Shown here in pieces: positions 9,514 through 18,577 of a stretch of DNA of 64,000 nt (its first letter is position 1; every line of letters starts with the position of its first letter). Location of the stretch: positions 62,001-126,000 of the forward strand of contig JAIXZY010000066.1 in NCBI GenBank assembly GCA_027489355.1. Direction: 5' to 3'. The translations under genes were made by a program, and so were the position numbers. Origin of the DNA: Paracoccaceae bacterium (GTDB lineage Bacteria > Pseudomonadota > Alphaproteobacteria > Rhodobacterales > Rhodobacteraceae). A model generated the notes under the pieces. That model did not search any database and was not told the origin of the DNA. It saw only the letters and a program-made list of their open reading frames with translations.

Positions 9514-10715
9514 CGGGCCTCCAGCGCGGCGGCGAGGCGGGCCAGGCCCTTGTCCAGATCAGCGTCCGAATAGGCGAAGGACAGGCGCAGATGGCCCGGC
9601 AAGCCGAAGGCGCGGCCCGGAACCAGCGCGACCCCGTGATCCTGCAGAAGCCAGCGGCAGAAGTCGGCGTCCGTCGCATGGCCCGTCGCCGCCATCGCCC
9701 CGGTGATGCGTGGAAAGACGTAGAACGCCCCGTCCGGAAGCGGGCAGTCGATCCCCGGCAGCGCGTTCAGCGCCGCCACCACCCGGTCGCGCCGGCCCTG
9801 CCAGGCGGTCCGGCGGATGTCCAGGATCGCCTGATCCCCAGTCAGTGCCGCCAGCGCCGCCGCCTGCGACACCGAGGACGCGCCCGAGGTCAGTTGCCCC
9901 TGCACCGTCCCCATCGCGCCGACAAGCGGCTTCGGCCCGATCCCCCAGCCGATCCGCCAGCCGGTCATCGCATAGGCCTTCGACACGCCGTCCACTGTCA
10001 AACTGCGGTCGCGCAACTGGGGCGCGGCCTTCGCCAGCGGGGTGAACGGGACGAAGTTCAGGTGACGATAGATCTCGTCGGACAGGACCCAGACCTCCGG
10101 GTGGCGGGCCAGAACCTCGGCCAGCGCCTGCAATTCGGCGGCGGAATAGATCGCCCCGGTCGGGTTCGACGGCGAGTTGAGCATCAGCCAGCGCGTGCGC
10201 GGGGTTATCGCCGCCTCCAGCGCCGCAGGCGAAAGCTTGAACCCAGCCTCCATCCCGCAGGCCACCACGACCGGCCGGCCGCCCGCCAGGCTGACGATAT
10301 CGGCATAGCTCGTCCAGAAGGGCGCGGGCATCACCACCTCGTCCCCCGGATCCAGCGTCGCCAGCATCGCATTGGCGATGACCTGCTTTGCGCCGGTCGA
10401 GACGATGACCTCACCTGCCGTCACCCCGGCCTGCGCCGCTATGGCTCCGCGCAGGGCAGGGGTGCCGCTGTTCGCGGTATAGCGGGTCTGGCCCTTCAGC
10501 GCCGCCTGATGCGCCGCCTCGATCACTGGCGCTGGCGTGGGAAAGTCCGGCTCTCCGGTCGACAGCGACACCACATCGCGCCCCGCCGCCCGCAATGCCG
10601 CGGCCTCTTCGGAAATGCGGACGATCTCGGACACGTCCAGCCCGCGCAGGCGCTCTGCCTGCCTGAAACCCGTCGTCGCCGTCATCGCCGTCCCACCTTG
10701 CGCCATCCCGCTCAA
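9510..10715 (-). CDS. Class I/II pyridoxal-phosphate-dependent aminotransferase
   Basis: SLSTGEPDFPTP, NSPSNPTGAIYS, SDEIYRHL, DGVSKAYAMTGWRIGW motifs. The start could be a few codons downstream (MTATTGFR). Confidence 0.92.
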   Translation of the reverse strand: MSGMAQGGTAMTATTGFRQAERLRGLDVSEIVRISEEAAALRAAGRDVVSLSTGEPDFPTPAPVIEAAHQAALKGQTRYTANSGTPALRGAIAAQAGVTAGEVIVSTGAKQVIANAMLATLDPGDEVVMPAPFWTSYADIVSLAGGRPVVVACGMEAGFKLSPAALEAAITPRTRWLMLNSPSNPTGAIYSAAELQALAEVLARHPEVWVLSDEIYRHLNFVPFTPLAKAAPQLRDRSLTVDGVSKAYAMTGWRIGWGIGPKPLVGAMGTVQGQLTSGASSVSQAAALAALTGDQAILDIRRTAWQGRRDRVVAALNALPGIDCPLPDGAFYVFPRITGAMAATGHATDADFCRWLLQDHGVALVPGRAFGLPGHLRLSFAYSDADLDKGLARLAAALEAR

Positions 10716-10779
10716 GTCTAGCTGGCCTTGCCCGCGAAAATGAGCGACATGTTGGTCATCATCCTGGAGAAAAACTCAC

Positions 10780-11673
10780 ATGATCGCCCCGCGTCGCTTC
10801 CTGCCCTCGATCAGCTCGCTTCTCGCGCTGGAAGCGGTGGACCGCCGCGGCAGCGCCACCGCCGCGGCCGAGGAACTGGCGCTGACCCATTCCGCGGTCA
10901 GCCGCCAGCTCAAGACGCTGCAGGACCAGATCGGCGTGACCCTTCTGCGGCGCGAGGGGAAGGGGCTGACGCTGACCCCCGCCGGGATCGATTATGCGGC
11001 TTCGATCCGCGACTACCTGCAGGACCTCGCGCGGGCCAGCCTCAAGATCCGCGCGGCGGGCGAACAGTCCAGCCTGAACATCGCCGTCCTGCCCGCCTTC
11101 GGGACGCATTGGCTGCTGCCGCGCCTTCGCGCCTTCGCGCAGGGCAATCCCGACATCACCATCAACTTCGCGACCCGGCTTTCACCCTTCGACTTCACCC
11201 GCGAACCCTTCGACGCCGCGATCCACTTCGGCCGCGCCGACTGGCCGGGGGCGACCCATCTGGAACTTGCCCGCGAACAGGTCATCCCCGCCTGCGCACC
11301 CTCTCTGGCCGGGCGCGGCTCGCTCACGCCCCAGGACCTTCCCGCACTCCGGCTGCTGCACCTGGAAACCCGTCCCGGCGCCTGGGAGGACTGGTTCGCC
11401 CGGCAGGGCTGTCCCGCAGGCCACCTGCGCGGGATGCTCTTCGACCAGTTCTCGCAGATGGCCGAGGCGGCGGCCCTGGGCTACGGTGTCGCGCTGCTGC
11501 CCGCCTTCCTGGCCGAGGCCGAGTTTGCCAAGGGACGGCTCGTGCCGCCTGTCGAACTGCCGACCGAGGTCGACGGGGCCTATTACATCGTCTGGCCGCA
11601 GATCAGCCCGCCCGGCCGCCCGCTGCAGAAGCTCTTGAAGTATCTGCAGTTGGGCCAGACCGGGCGACCCTGA
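10780..11673 (+). CDS. LysR family transcriptional regulator
   Basis: N-terminal HTH (LLALEAVDRRGSATAAAEELALTHSAVSRQLKTLQDQIGVTLLRREGKGLTLT). Divergent from the aminotransferase. Confidence 0.94.
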   Translation: MIAPRRFLPSISSLLALEAVDRRGSATAAAEELALTHSAVSRQLKTLQDQIGVTLLRREGKGLTLTPAGIDYAASIRDYLQDLARASLKIRAAGEQSSLNIAVLPAFGTHWLLPRLRAFAQGNPDITINFATRLSPFDFTREPFDAAIHFGRADWPGATHLELAREQVIPACAPSLAGRGSLTPQDLPALRLLHLETRPGAWEDWFARQGCPAGHLRGMLFDQFSQMAEAAALGYGVALLPAFLAEAEFAKGRLVPPVELPTEVDGAYYIVWPQISPPGRPLQKLLKYLQLGQTGRP

Positions 11674-12025
11674 CCTTGCGGCGGAAGTCTGCAAGCCCTG
11701 CCCGAACGCTTGCCATTCCGGCATCTTCCCGTCCTTGCCGCGGCAGTTTCAGACAAAACACTTGCCCGACGGCGCAAAACAGGCAACGGTCCCGCGGCAA
11801 CGCAGACGGAAGTTCAGCGGCGGCAGCCGGGGACACGGGCGGGCGAACCCGGTGGTCCACGGACCGGTTGCAGCCGATGGAGCCCGGGAACGATGAAATT
11901 GGGCGGGGCTGACCGGGCAGGGTTCGGCATGTCCCGCCGACGGGAAGCAGTTTGTCCGGCCTCCGGGCGGGATTGGTGGACATGGCCGTCAGGCATGTGA
12001 TTTGGTCGACAAGGGGCATTTCGTG

Positions 12026-13657
12026 ATGGCGCAGCGGTCCGCTCCGCCCCCGGCGTCCGTCGGGCAGGGCCTCGCCGCCAGGGCAGCGGCGCGGCACTGG
12101 GATGTCGTGGTCATCGGCACCGGGGTCGGCGGCGGCATCATCGGGCGGCGCATGGCCGAACGCGGACTCTCGGTCCTTTTCGTCGAGAAGGGACCCGTCG
12201 GCCACCGGACCGAAGGCCAGGACCTGCGCGGCGACCTGGAAGACTATGTCGCCCGCCAGGCCCGCGGCTTCTGGCCCACCCCGATCGAGACGCGCATCGA
12301 CGGCGGGCGGCCGCAACGCTTCTTCGCGCCGCTCGGCAGCGGGGTCGGCGGCTCTTCGGTCTTCTACGCCGCCGCCGCCGAACGGCCCGAACGGCACGAT
12401 CTCGATCCGACCAACGCCATGCCGCATCCCACCGGCGGCTGGCCCGTCGGCTACGATGCCTTCCGGCCCTGGTTCGACCAGGCCGAGGACCTCCTCTCGG
12501 TCCGAGGCGAGGCCGACCCCCTCTCGGACCTGCCCGCGCCGCACCTGGCTGCCCCCGACCTCACCCCCGCCGAGGCGGCGCTCTTCCGCGACATCCGGCT
12601 CTCCGGACTCCACCCCTACCGCGCGCATGAGGCGCTGCGCCGCCTTCCCGGCTGCACCGACTGCCTTGGCCGCAAATGTCCGCGCCCCTGCAAGATGGAC
12701 GGCCGCTCGGCCGGGGTAGAGCCTGCGCTCGAGACCGGCAATGCGACGCTTCTCGCCAATGCGACGGTCGAGGAACTCATCGAATCCGGCGGCCGAATTA
12801 CCCAGGCGCGGGTTCGCGCCGACGGACGCGAGGTCCTGCTGCAGGCCGATGTCTTCGTCCTTGCCGCCGGCGCGCTGAACTCTCCGAACCTGCTCCTGCG
12901 GTCGACCTCCACGCAGGCCCGAGGTTGCGCCAATTCAAGCGGTTGGGTCGGGCGCGGGCTGATGTTCCACCTCAGCGAACTGGTCGCCGTCTGGCCGCTT
13001 CGTGGCAGCCCTACCGTCGGCGCGACCCGCACTCTGGCCTTCCGCGACCTCTACAGCCATGAGGGCCAGCGGCTCGGCCTTGTGCAGTCGATGGGTGTCT
13101 CGGCCGATGCGGGCCAGATCGCCGCCCATCTCAAGTCAATGCTCGCGCATTCTGCCCTGCGCCGCCTTCCAGGCGCGCCGCGCCTTGCCACGCTTTTCGG
13201 CAAGATCGCCGCCGAAGTCTTCGGCTCGGCCACCGTGCTGGTCGGTGTGCTTGAGGACCTGGCCTATCCCGAGAACCGTGTTCGCCCGCATCCCGACGAC
13301 CCCGAGATCCCGCTTGTCGACTATCGCATCTCGGACGAGCTGAAGCAGCGCCGTGCGCATTTCCGCCGGGCGATCCGGCAGAAGCTGTCGCGCCACCGGC
13401 TGATGATGCTGTGTTTCAGCCCGACGCTGAACTTCGGCCACCCCTGCGGCACGCTGCGTTTCGGTTCCGATCCGGCGACCTCGGTCCTTGATGCCGACTG
13501 CAAGGCGCACGACCTTGACAACCTCTATGTCGCCGATGCCTCGTTCATGCCCTCGTCGATGGGCGTCAATCCCAGCCTCACCATCGCCGCCAACGCACTG
13601 CGGGTGGGAGAGATCATCGCAGCGCGTCTCGTCTCCGCCAGACGCAAAGCCAGCTGA
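12026..13657 (+). CDS. GMC family FAD oxidoreductase with a four-cysteine motif
   Basis: GMC folds: VVVIGTGVGGGIIGRRMAERGLSVLFVEKG, GSGVGGSSVFYAAAAERP, C-terminal LYVADASFMPSSMGVNPSLTIAANALRVGE. ORF extends to TTG 12002; ATG 12026 preferred. Confidence 0.9.
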   Translation: MAQRSAPPPASVGQGLAARAAARHWDVVVIGTGVGGGIIGRRMAERGLSVLFVEKGPVGHRTEGQDLRGDLEDYVARQARGFWPTPIETRIDGGRPQRFFAPLGSGVGGSSVFYAAAAERPERHDLDPTNAMPHPTGGWPVGYDAFRPWFDQAEDLLSVRGEADPLSDLPAPHLAAPDLTPAEAALFRDIRLSGLHPYRAHEALRRLPGCTDCLGRKCPRPCKMDGRSAGVEPALETGNATLLANATVEELIESGGRITQARVRADGREVLLQADVFVLAAGALNSPNLLLRSTSTQARGCANSSGWVGRGLMFHLSELVAVWPLRGSPTVGATRTLAFRDLYSHEGQRLGLVQSMGVSADAGQIAAHLKSMLAHSALRRLPGAPRLATLFGKIAAEVFGSATVLVGVLEDLAYPENRVRPHPDDPEIPLVDYRISDELKQRRAHFRRAIRQKLSRHRLMMLCFSPTLNFGHPCGTLRFGSDPATSVLDADCKAHDLDNLYVADASFMPSSMGVNPSLTIAANALRVGEIIAARLVSARRKAS

Positions 13658-14407
13658 ATGGCGCACCGCATGATGCATGAAACCCTGACCGACATCGCCG
13701 TCATCACCGAAGCCAGCTGGGGCCTCGGCCAGGCGCTGGCCCTGGCGCTGGTCCGCCGCGGCATCGCCGTCGCCGGCATCGCGCGCGAGGCCTTCACCGC
13801 CGAAGGCGTCCTCTCCGTGACCGCCGACGTCCGCGACCCGGTCCAGGTCGCCCAGGCCTTCGACCAGATCCGCGACAGGCTCGGCACGCCCACGATCCTG
13901 ATCAACAACGCCGAGACCTATCCCGACCGCGACATTCTGGACGAAACCCCGGACACGTTCATGGACACCCTCCGCCTCAATCTCGGGGGTGCCTTCAACT
14001 GCTGCCACGAGGCTCTGCCTGCGATGGTGGCCCGGGGCTCTGGCCGGATCGTCAACGTCGTCACCTTCGCCGACATCAGCCCCGCGCCCCTTGCTGCCGG
14101 CTACTCGGTCTCGAAGGGGGCTCTGCGGATTCTCACCCGCGCTCTGGTGGCGGACCTGGGCGACCGCTTCCCCGGCATCGTCGTGAACGACTGGATTCCT
14201 GGCACGCATTCCCCCCGCAAGGGCATCCCGGACGGCGTTGATCCTGCGGTCGCCGCCGAATGGGGCGCGGCGCTGGCGCTATTGCGACGGGCCGACATCA
14301 ACGGTCGGGTCTTTCTGCAGGATCGCGAACACCTCTCGCCCCGGTCGCTGAGGGGCCGCGTGAAGGACCGGGTGCTCGGGCGGCGCCAGATCCGCATCCG
14401 GCTCTAG
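13658..14407 (+). CDS. SDR family oxidoreductase, degenerate motifs
   Basis: SDR fold with YSVSK, but TEASWGLG in place of TGxxxGxG and NNAE in place of NNAG. Starts immediately after the GMC stop. Confidence 0.82.
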   Translation: MAHRMMHETLTDIAVITEASWGLGQALALALVRRGIAVAGIAREAFTAEGVLSVTADVRDPVQVAQAFDQIRDRLGTPTILINNAETYPDRDILDETPDTFMDTLRLNLGGAFNCCHEALPAMVARGSGRIVNVVTFADISPAPLAAGYSVSKGALRILTRALVADLGDRFPGIVVNDWIPGTHSPRKGIPDGVDPAVAAEWGAALALLRRADINGRVFLQDREHLSPRSLRGRVKDRVLGRRQIRIRL

Positions 14408-14547
14408 TCACCGCGATCCTCCTCCCTGCCGGTCAAAGCAGCGGATCGACTGCTGAAAAAATAGGCACATGGTCACCCGTCAGTCGCATTCGGCGTCGTG
14501 GCCCTTTTCAAGGCTGGCGCGGCTCTGCTCTAGTTGACGACAAGTAA

Positions 14548-15975
14548 GTGTGCCGGGGGACGTGGGTGACGCAGTTCAACGAGATGTACCAGGGCGTGGA
14601 CGTCCGCCAGCCCTATGCGCGGCTCAAGGACTGGGTAGGCCACATGCCGCAAGAGCTTCGCAGTCTGAAACAGGCCGAGGCCGAGGCGCTGTTCCGTCGC
14701 ATCGGCATCACCTTCGCCGTCTACGGTGAAGGCGGCGACCCAGACCGGCTGATCCCCTTCGACATGTTCCCCCGCGTCTTCTCGGGTTCGGAATGGGCGA
14801 AACTCGAACGCGGAATCAAGCAGCGGGCCCGGGCGCTGAACGCCTTCCTTGTCGACGTCTACGGCCGGGGCGAGATCATCCGTGCCGGCCGCATCCCGGC
14901 CCGCCTCGTCTACCAGAACGAAGCCTACGAGAAGGCCGTCGCCGGTTTCGTGCCCCCCAAGGGGGTCTATTCGCACATCGTGGGCGTCGACATCGTCCGC
15001 ACCGGACCGGACGACTTCTACGTCCTGGAAGACAATTGCCGCACGCCAAGCGGGGTCAGCTACATGCTGGAAAGCCGCGAGATCATGATGCGGATGTTCC
15101 CCGACCTGTTCCGGGAAAACCGCATCGAACCCGTCGACACCTATTCCGAGAAACTCCGCCGCACCCTCTCCAGCGTCGCCCCCGGCAAATGCAAGGGCGA
15201 GCCGACGGTGGTCATCCTCACCCCCGGCCATTTCAACTCGGCCTACTACGAGCACTCCCTTCTCGCCGACCTGATGGGCGTCGAACTGGTCGAGGGCCAG
15301 GACCTCTTCGTCGACGGCGAATACGTCTACATGCGCACCACCGAAGGCCCGCAGCGGGTGGACGTAATCTACCGCCGCATCGACGACGCCTATCTCGACC
15401 CCTTGTGCTTCCGCCCGGACTCCATGCTCGGCATCCCCGGGCTGATGGATGTCTACCGCTCGGGCGGCGTGTCGATCTGCTCGGCGCCGGGGGCAGGGGT
15501 CGCCGACGACAAGGCGGTTTACACCTACGTCCCCGACATGGTCCGCTTCTATCTGGGCGAGGAACCGATCCTTAAGAACGTGCCCACCTGGCAGTGCGGG
15601 CGCGAGGATGACCTGAAGCACGTCCTCTCCAATCTCCCCGACCTCGTCGTCAAGGAAGTCCACGGCTCCGGAGGCTACGGGATGCTTGTCGGCCCCAAGG
15701 CCACGAAGGAGGAGATCGACCGCTTCCGCCTGAAGCTCGCCGAGGACCCCGGCAACTACATCGCCCAGCCCACCCTTGCGCTCTCCACCGTCCCCACCTT
15801 CGTCGACGAGGGCGTCGCCCCCCGCCATGTCGATCTGCGGCCCTACTGCCTGGTCGGTGAACGCATCGAACTCGTCCCCGGCGGGCTGACCCGTGTTGCG
15901 CTGAAAGAGGGCTCTCTGGTCGTGAACTCGTCCCAGGGCGGGGGGGTGAAGGACACTTGGGTGCTCGCAGAATGA
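14548..15975 (+). CDS. Circularly permuted ATP-grasp type 2 protein (Anbu operon)
   Basis: DDFYVLEDNCRTPSGVSYMLESREIMMRMFPDLF, ILTPGHFNSAYYEHSLLADLMGVELVEGQDL, VVKEVHGSGGYGMLVGP. Exact start uncertain (GTG 14548, GTG 14566 or ATG 14584). Confidence 0.92.
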   Translation: MCRGTWVTQFNEMYQGVDVRQPYARLKDWVGHMPQELRSLKQAEAEALFRRIGITFAVYGEGGDPDRLIPFDMFPRVFSGSEWAKLERGIKQRARALNAFLVDVYGRGEIIRAGRIPARLVYQNEAYEKAVAGFVPPKGVYSHIVGVDIVRTGPDDFYVLEDNCRTPSGVSYMLESREIMMRMFPDLFRENRIEPVDTYSEKLRRTLSSVAPGKCKGEPTVVILTPGHFNSAYYEHSLLADLMGVELVEGQDLFVDGEYVYMRTTEGPQRVDVIYRRIDDAYLDPLCFRPDSMLGIPGLMDVYRSGGVSICSAPGAGVADDKAVYTYVPDMVRFYLGEEPILKNVPTWQCGREDDLKHVLSNLPDLVVKEVHGSGGYGMLVGPKATKEEIDRFRLKLAEDPGNYIAQPTLALSTVPTFVDEGVAPRHVDLRPYCLVGERIELVPGGLTRVALKEGSLVVNSSQGGGVKDTWVLAE

Positions 15976-16012
15976 CCGGGGTCCGACACGTCTTCCGCCA
16001 AGCATCGAAATC

Positions 16013-16033
16013 CGATTTTTCGCAGAAAAATCG
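16013..16033. repeat. Hairpin CGATTTTTC-GCA-GAAAAATCG
   Basis: Perfect 9-bp stem with the same GCA loop as 56750; lies in the ATP-grasp/alpha-E gap. Confidence 0.85.
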
Positions 16034-16056
16034 TCGCCGTACGGGCAGGTCCTGAC

Positions 16057-17007
16057 ATGCTGAGCCGCACCGCCGACAACCTGTACTGGATCGCCCGCTA
16101 CATGGAGCGTGCCGACACCGTCGCGCGCCTTCTGGAAGTCGGCTCCCGCATCAGTCTCCTTCCGTCCGCCCACGGCTACCGCAGCGAATGGGACAGCCTT
16201 CTCCAGGCCACCGGTATGGCCCGTGCTTTCGCCGAAAAATACGGTGACCCGGTCCAGCGCAACATCGAAAGCTTTCTGTTTTTCGACCGCGACAACCCGT
16301 CCTCCATCGCCAGCTGCATCACCGCCGCGCGCGAGAACGGGCGCATCGTCCGCACCGCACTGACCTCACAGGTCTGGGATGCGCTCAACACCGCTTTCCA
16401 GGAGCTGAAGCAGCTGGAACGCGAGGAACGCTCAGGACTCGAACTTTCGCGGCTTACCGACTGGACGATGCGTCACGCCGCGATGCTGCGGGGGTCCATC
16501 GACGCCACGCTGTTGCGCGATGACGGGTACAACTTCCTGAATATCGGCTACTATCTGGAACGCGGCGACAACACCGCGCGCCTGATGGACGTGAAGTACT
16601 ACGTCCTTCTGCCGCGCATCGACTACGTCGGCTCCGGGCTTGACAACTACCAGTGGACCACGCTCCTGCGCGCGATGGGGGCGCAACGGGCCTTCCACTG
16701 GGCCTATGGCGGCGATGTCACCGCCATGAAGATCGCCGACTTCCTGATCCGAAACCCACAGTCCCCGCGCTCTCTCGCGACCTGCACCGCGGGGCTGATG
16801 AACCACCTCTGTCGCCTCGCCAAAGCCTTCGGACGCGAGACCGAGGCCCAGGACAAGGCACGCTCCCTTGCCGCGGGGATCGAAGCCGCGACCGTCGAGG
16901 CGATCTTCGACGAAGGGCTGCACGAATTTCTCAGCCGCTACATCGCCGAGTCCGCCCAACTCGCCAACGCGATCCATGCCTCCTACCTCAGCGGAGAGAT
17001 GCGCTGA
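16057..17007 (+). CDS. Alpha-E domain-containing protein
   Basis: MLSRTADNLYWIARYMERADTVARLLEV, the typical alpha-E N-terminus, directly after the ATP-grasp gene. Confidence 0.92.
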   Translation: MLSRTADNLYWIARYMERADTVARLLEVGSRISLLPSAHGYRSEWDSLLQATGMARAFAEKYGDPVQRNIESFLFFDRDNPSSIASCITAARENGRIVRTALTSQVWDALNTAFQELKQLEREERSGLELSRLTDWTMRHAAMLRGSIDATLLRDDGYNFLNIGYYLERGDNTARLMDVKYYVLLPRIDYVGSGLDNYQWTTLLRAMGAQRAFHWAYGGDVTAMKIADFLIRNPQSPRSLATCTAGLMNHLCRLAKAFGRETEAQDKARSLAAGIEAATVEAIFDEGLHEFLSRYIAESAQLANAIHASYLSGEMR

Positions 17008-17813
17008 TGCGCCTGACCGTCGACCACGTCACCCGCTACCGCTACGATGCCCCGGCCCGGTCCGTCGTGCAAAGCCACCGGCTCACCCCCTCGGCTTTCG
17101 CGGGACAGAAGGTGCTCGACTGGGAAGTGACGGTCGAGGGCGGCACCAGAGGGGCGCGGCACCGGGACGGGGCAGGGGACGTGGTCCAGGGCTGGACCGT
17201 CGCCGGCCCTGTCACCGAGGTCATCGTCCGGGTCCGCGGCACGGTGGAAACCCAGGACCTCGCCGGCGTCCTGCGCGGTCACCGCGAGACCGTGGCCCCC
17301 GACTGCTACCTGCGCGAAACCCTTCCGACCCGGATCGACGTCGCGCTGGCGGACCTTGCCGGGTCGGCCACCGGCCCCGACAGGCTCAGCCTTGCGCACG
17401 CGCTGTCTGCCGCGGTCTCGGACGCCATCGCCTACCGCCCCGGCGTGACCCATGCCCATACCACCGCCGCCGAGGCTCTGGCGCTGGGCGAAGGGGTCTG
17501 CCAGGATCACGCGCACGCACTCATCGTCTGTGCGCGCCACCGTGGCATCCCTGCCCGCTACGTCTCGGGCTATCTCTTCGCGACCGAGGATGGAACGCCG
17601 CACGAAGCAGCCCATGCCTGGGCCGAACTCTTCGTCCCCGGCCTCGACTGGGTCGGTTTCGACCCCGCCAACCGCTGCTGCCCCGACGCCCGTTACATCC
17701 GCCTCGGCTCCGGCTTCGACGCTCAGGACGCCGCGCCGATCCGCGGCATAGCGCGGGGCGGGGCGGGCGAGGACATGGATGTCACGGTTGCGGTCCAGCA
17801 GTCGGTTCAATAG
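17007..17813 (+). CDS. Bacterial transglutaminase-like cysteine protease family protein
   Basis: MRLTVDHVTRYRYDAPARSVVQSHRLTPS; catalytic-region GVCQDHAHALIVCARHRGIPARYVSGYL, HAWAELFVPGLDWVGFDPAN. ATGA overlap with the alpha-E gene. Confidence 0.92.
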   Translation: MRLTVDHVTRYRYDAPARSVVQSHRLTPSAFAGQKVLDWEVTVEGGTRGARHRDGAGDVVQGWTVAGPVTEVIVRVRGTVETQDLAGVLRGHRETVAPDCYLRETLPTRIDVALADLAGSATGPDRLSLAHALSAAVSDAIAYRPGVTHAHTTAAEALALGEGVCQDHAHALIVCARHRGIPARYVSGYLFATEDGTPHEAAHAWAELFVPGLDWVGFDPANRCCPDARYIRLGSGFDAQDAAPIRGIARGGAGEDMDVTVAVQQSVQ

Positions 17814-17843
17814 GGTCCGACAGACTCGAGGGAACAGACGAAG

Positions 17844-18566
17844 ATGACTTACTGCGTGGGCCTCCTCCTCAACGAAGGCATGGTGCTCCTGTCGGATACC
17901 CGGACCAATGCCGGCCTCGACAACATCTCGACCTACCGCAAGATGTTCACCTTCGAGGAGCCGGGCGAACGCGTCATCGCGATCCTGACCGCGGGCAGCC
18001 TGTCAGTCACCCAGACCACCATCGCCCAGTTGCGCGAAGCCATCGCCGACCGCGAGGCGACGCCGGAAACCTCGATCATGCTGGCCCCCACCTTGCTGAA
18101 AGTGGCCGAGATCGTCGGAAATCGCCTTGCCGCCGTCCGGGCTGAAGTCGATCACAAGCTCTCGGCCTCGCAAGGGGCTTCGGCGTCCATGATCGTAGCA
18201 GGGCAGCGCCGTGGTGGGGCGATGCGGCTGTTCCTGATCTACCCCGAGGGCAACTTCATCGAAGCGACCGAGGACACGCCCTTCCTTCAGATCGGCGAGC
18301 ACAAGTATGGCAAGCCGATCCTCGACCGGGTGGTGAAGCCCACAACCAGCCTTGCCGATGCGCAGAAGGCCGTGCTTCTTTCGATGGATTCGACGTTGCG
18401 GTCGAACCTCTCGGTGGGCATGCCACTTGACCTTGCGGTGATCGAACGGGACGCCTGCAAGGTCACCCTCCGCCGCCGGATCGAAAACGGCGATCCCCAG
18501 TTCCGCGCCATGTCCGAGGCCTGGTCGACAGCCCTGCGCGACGGTTTCGCCAGGATCACGATCTAG
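17844..18566 (+). CDS. Anbu (ancestral beta subunit) proteasome-like peptidase
   Basis: MTYCVGLLLNEGMVLLSDTRTNAGLDNISTYRKMFTFE, with Thr2 as candidate nucleophile, ending the ATP-grasp/alpha-E/transglutaminase operon. Confidence 0.93.
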   Translation: MTYCVGLLLNEGMVLLSDTRTNAGLDNISTYRKMFTFEEPGERVIAILTAGSLSVTQTTIAQLREAIADREATPETSIMLAPTLLKVAEIVGNRLAAVRAEVDHKLSASQGASASMIVAGQRRGGAMRLFLIYPEGNFIEATEDTPFLQIGEHKYGKPILDRVVKPTTSLADAQKAVLLSMDSTLRSNLSVGMPLDLAVIERDACKVTLRRRIENGDPQFRAMSEAWSTALRDGFARITI

Positions 18567-18577
18567 CGGGGATCGGA

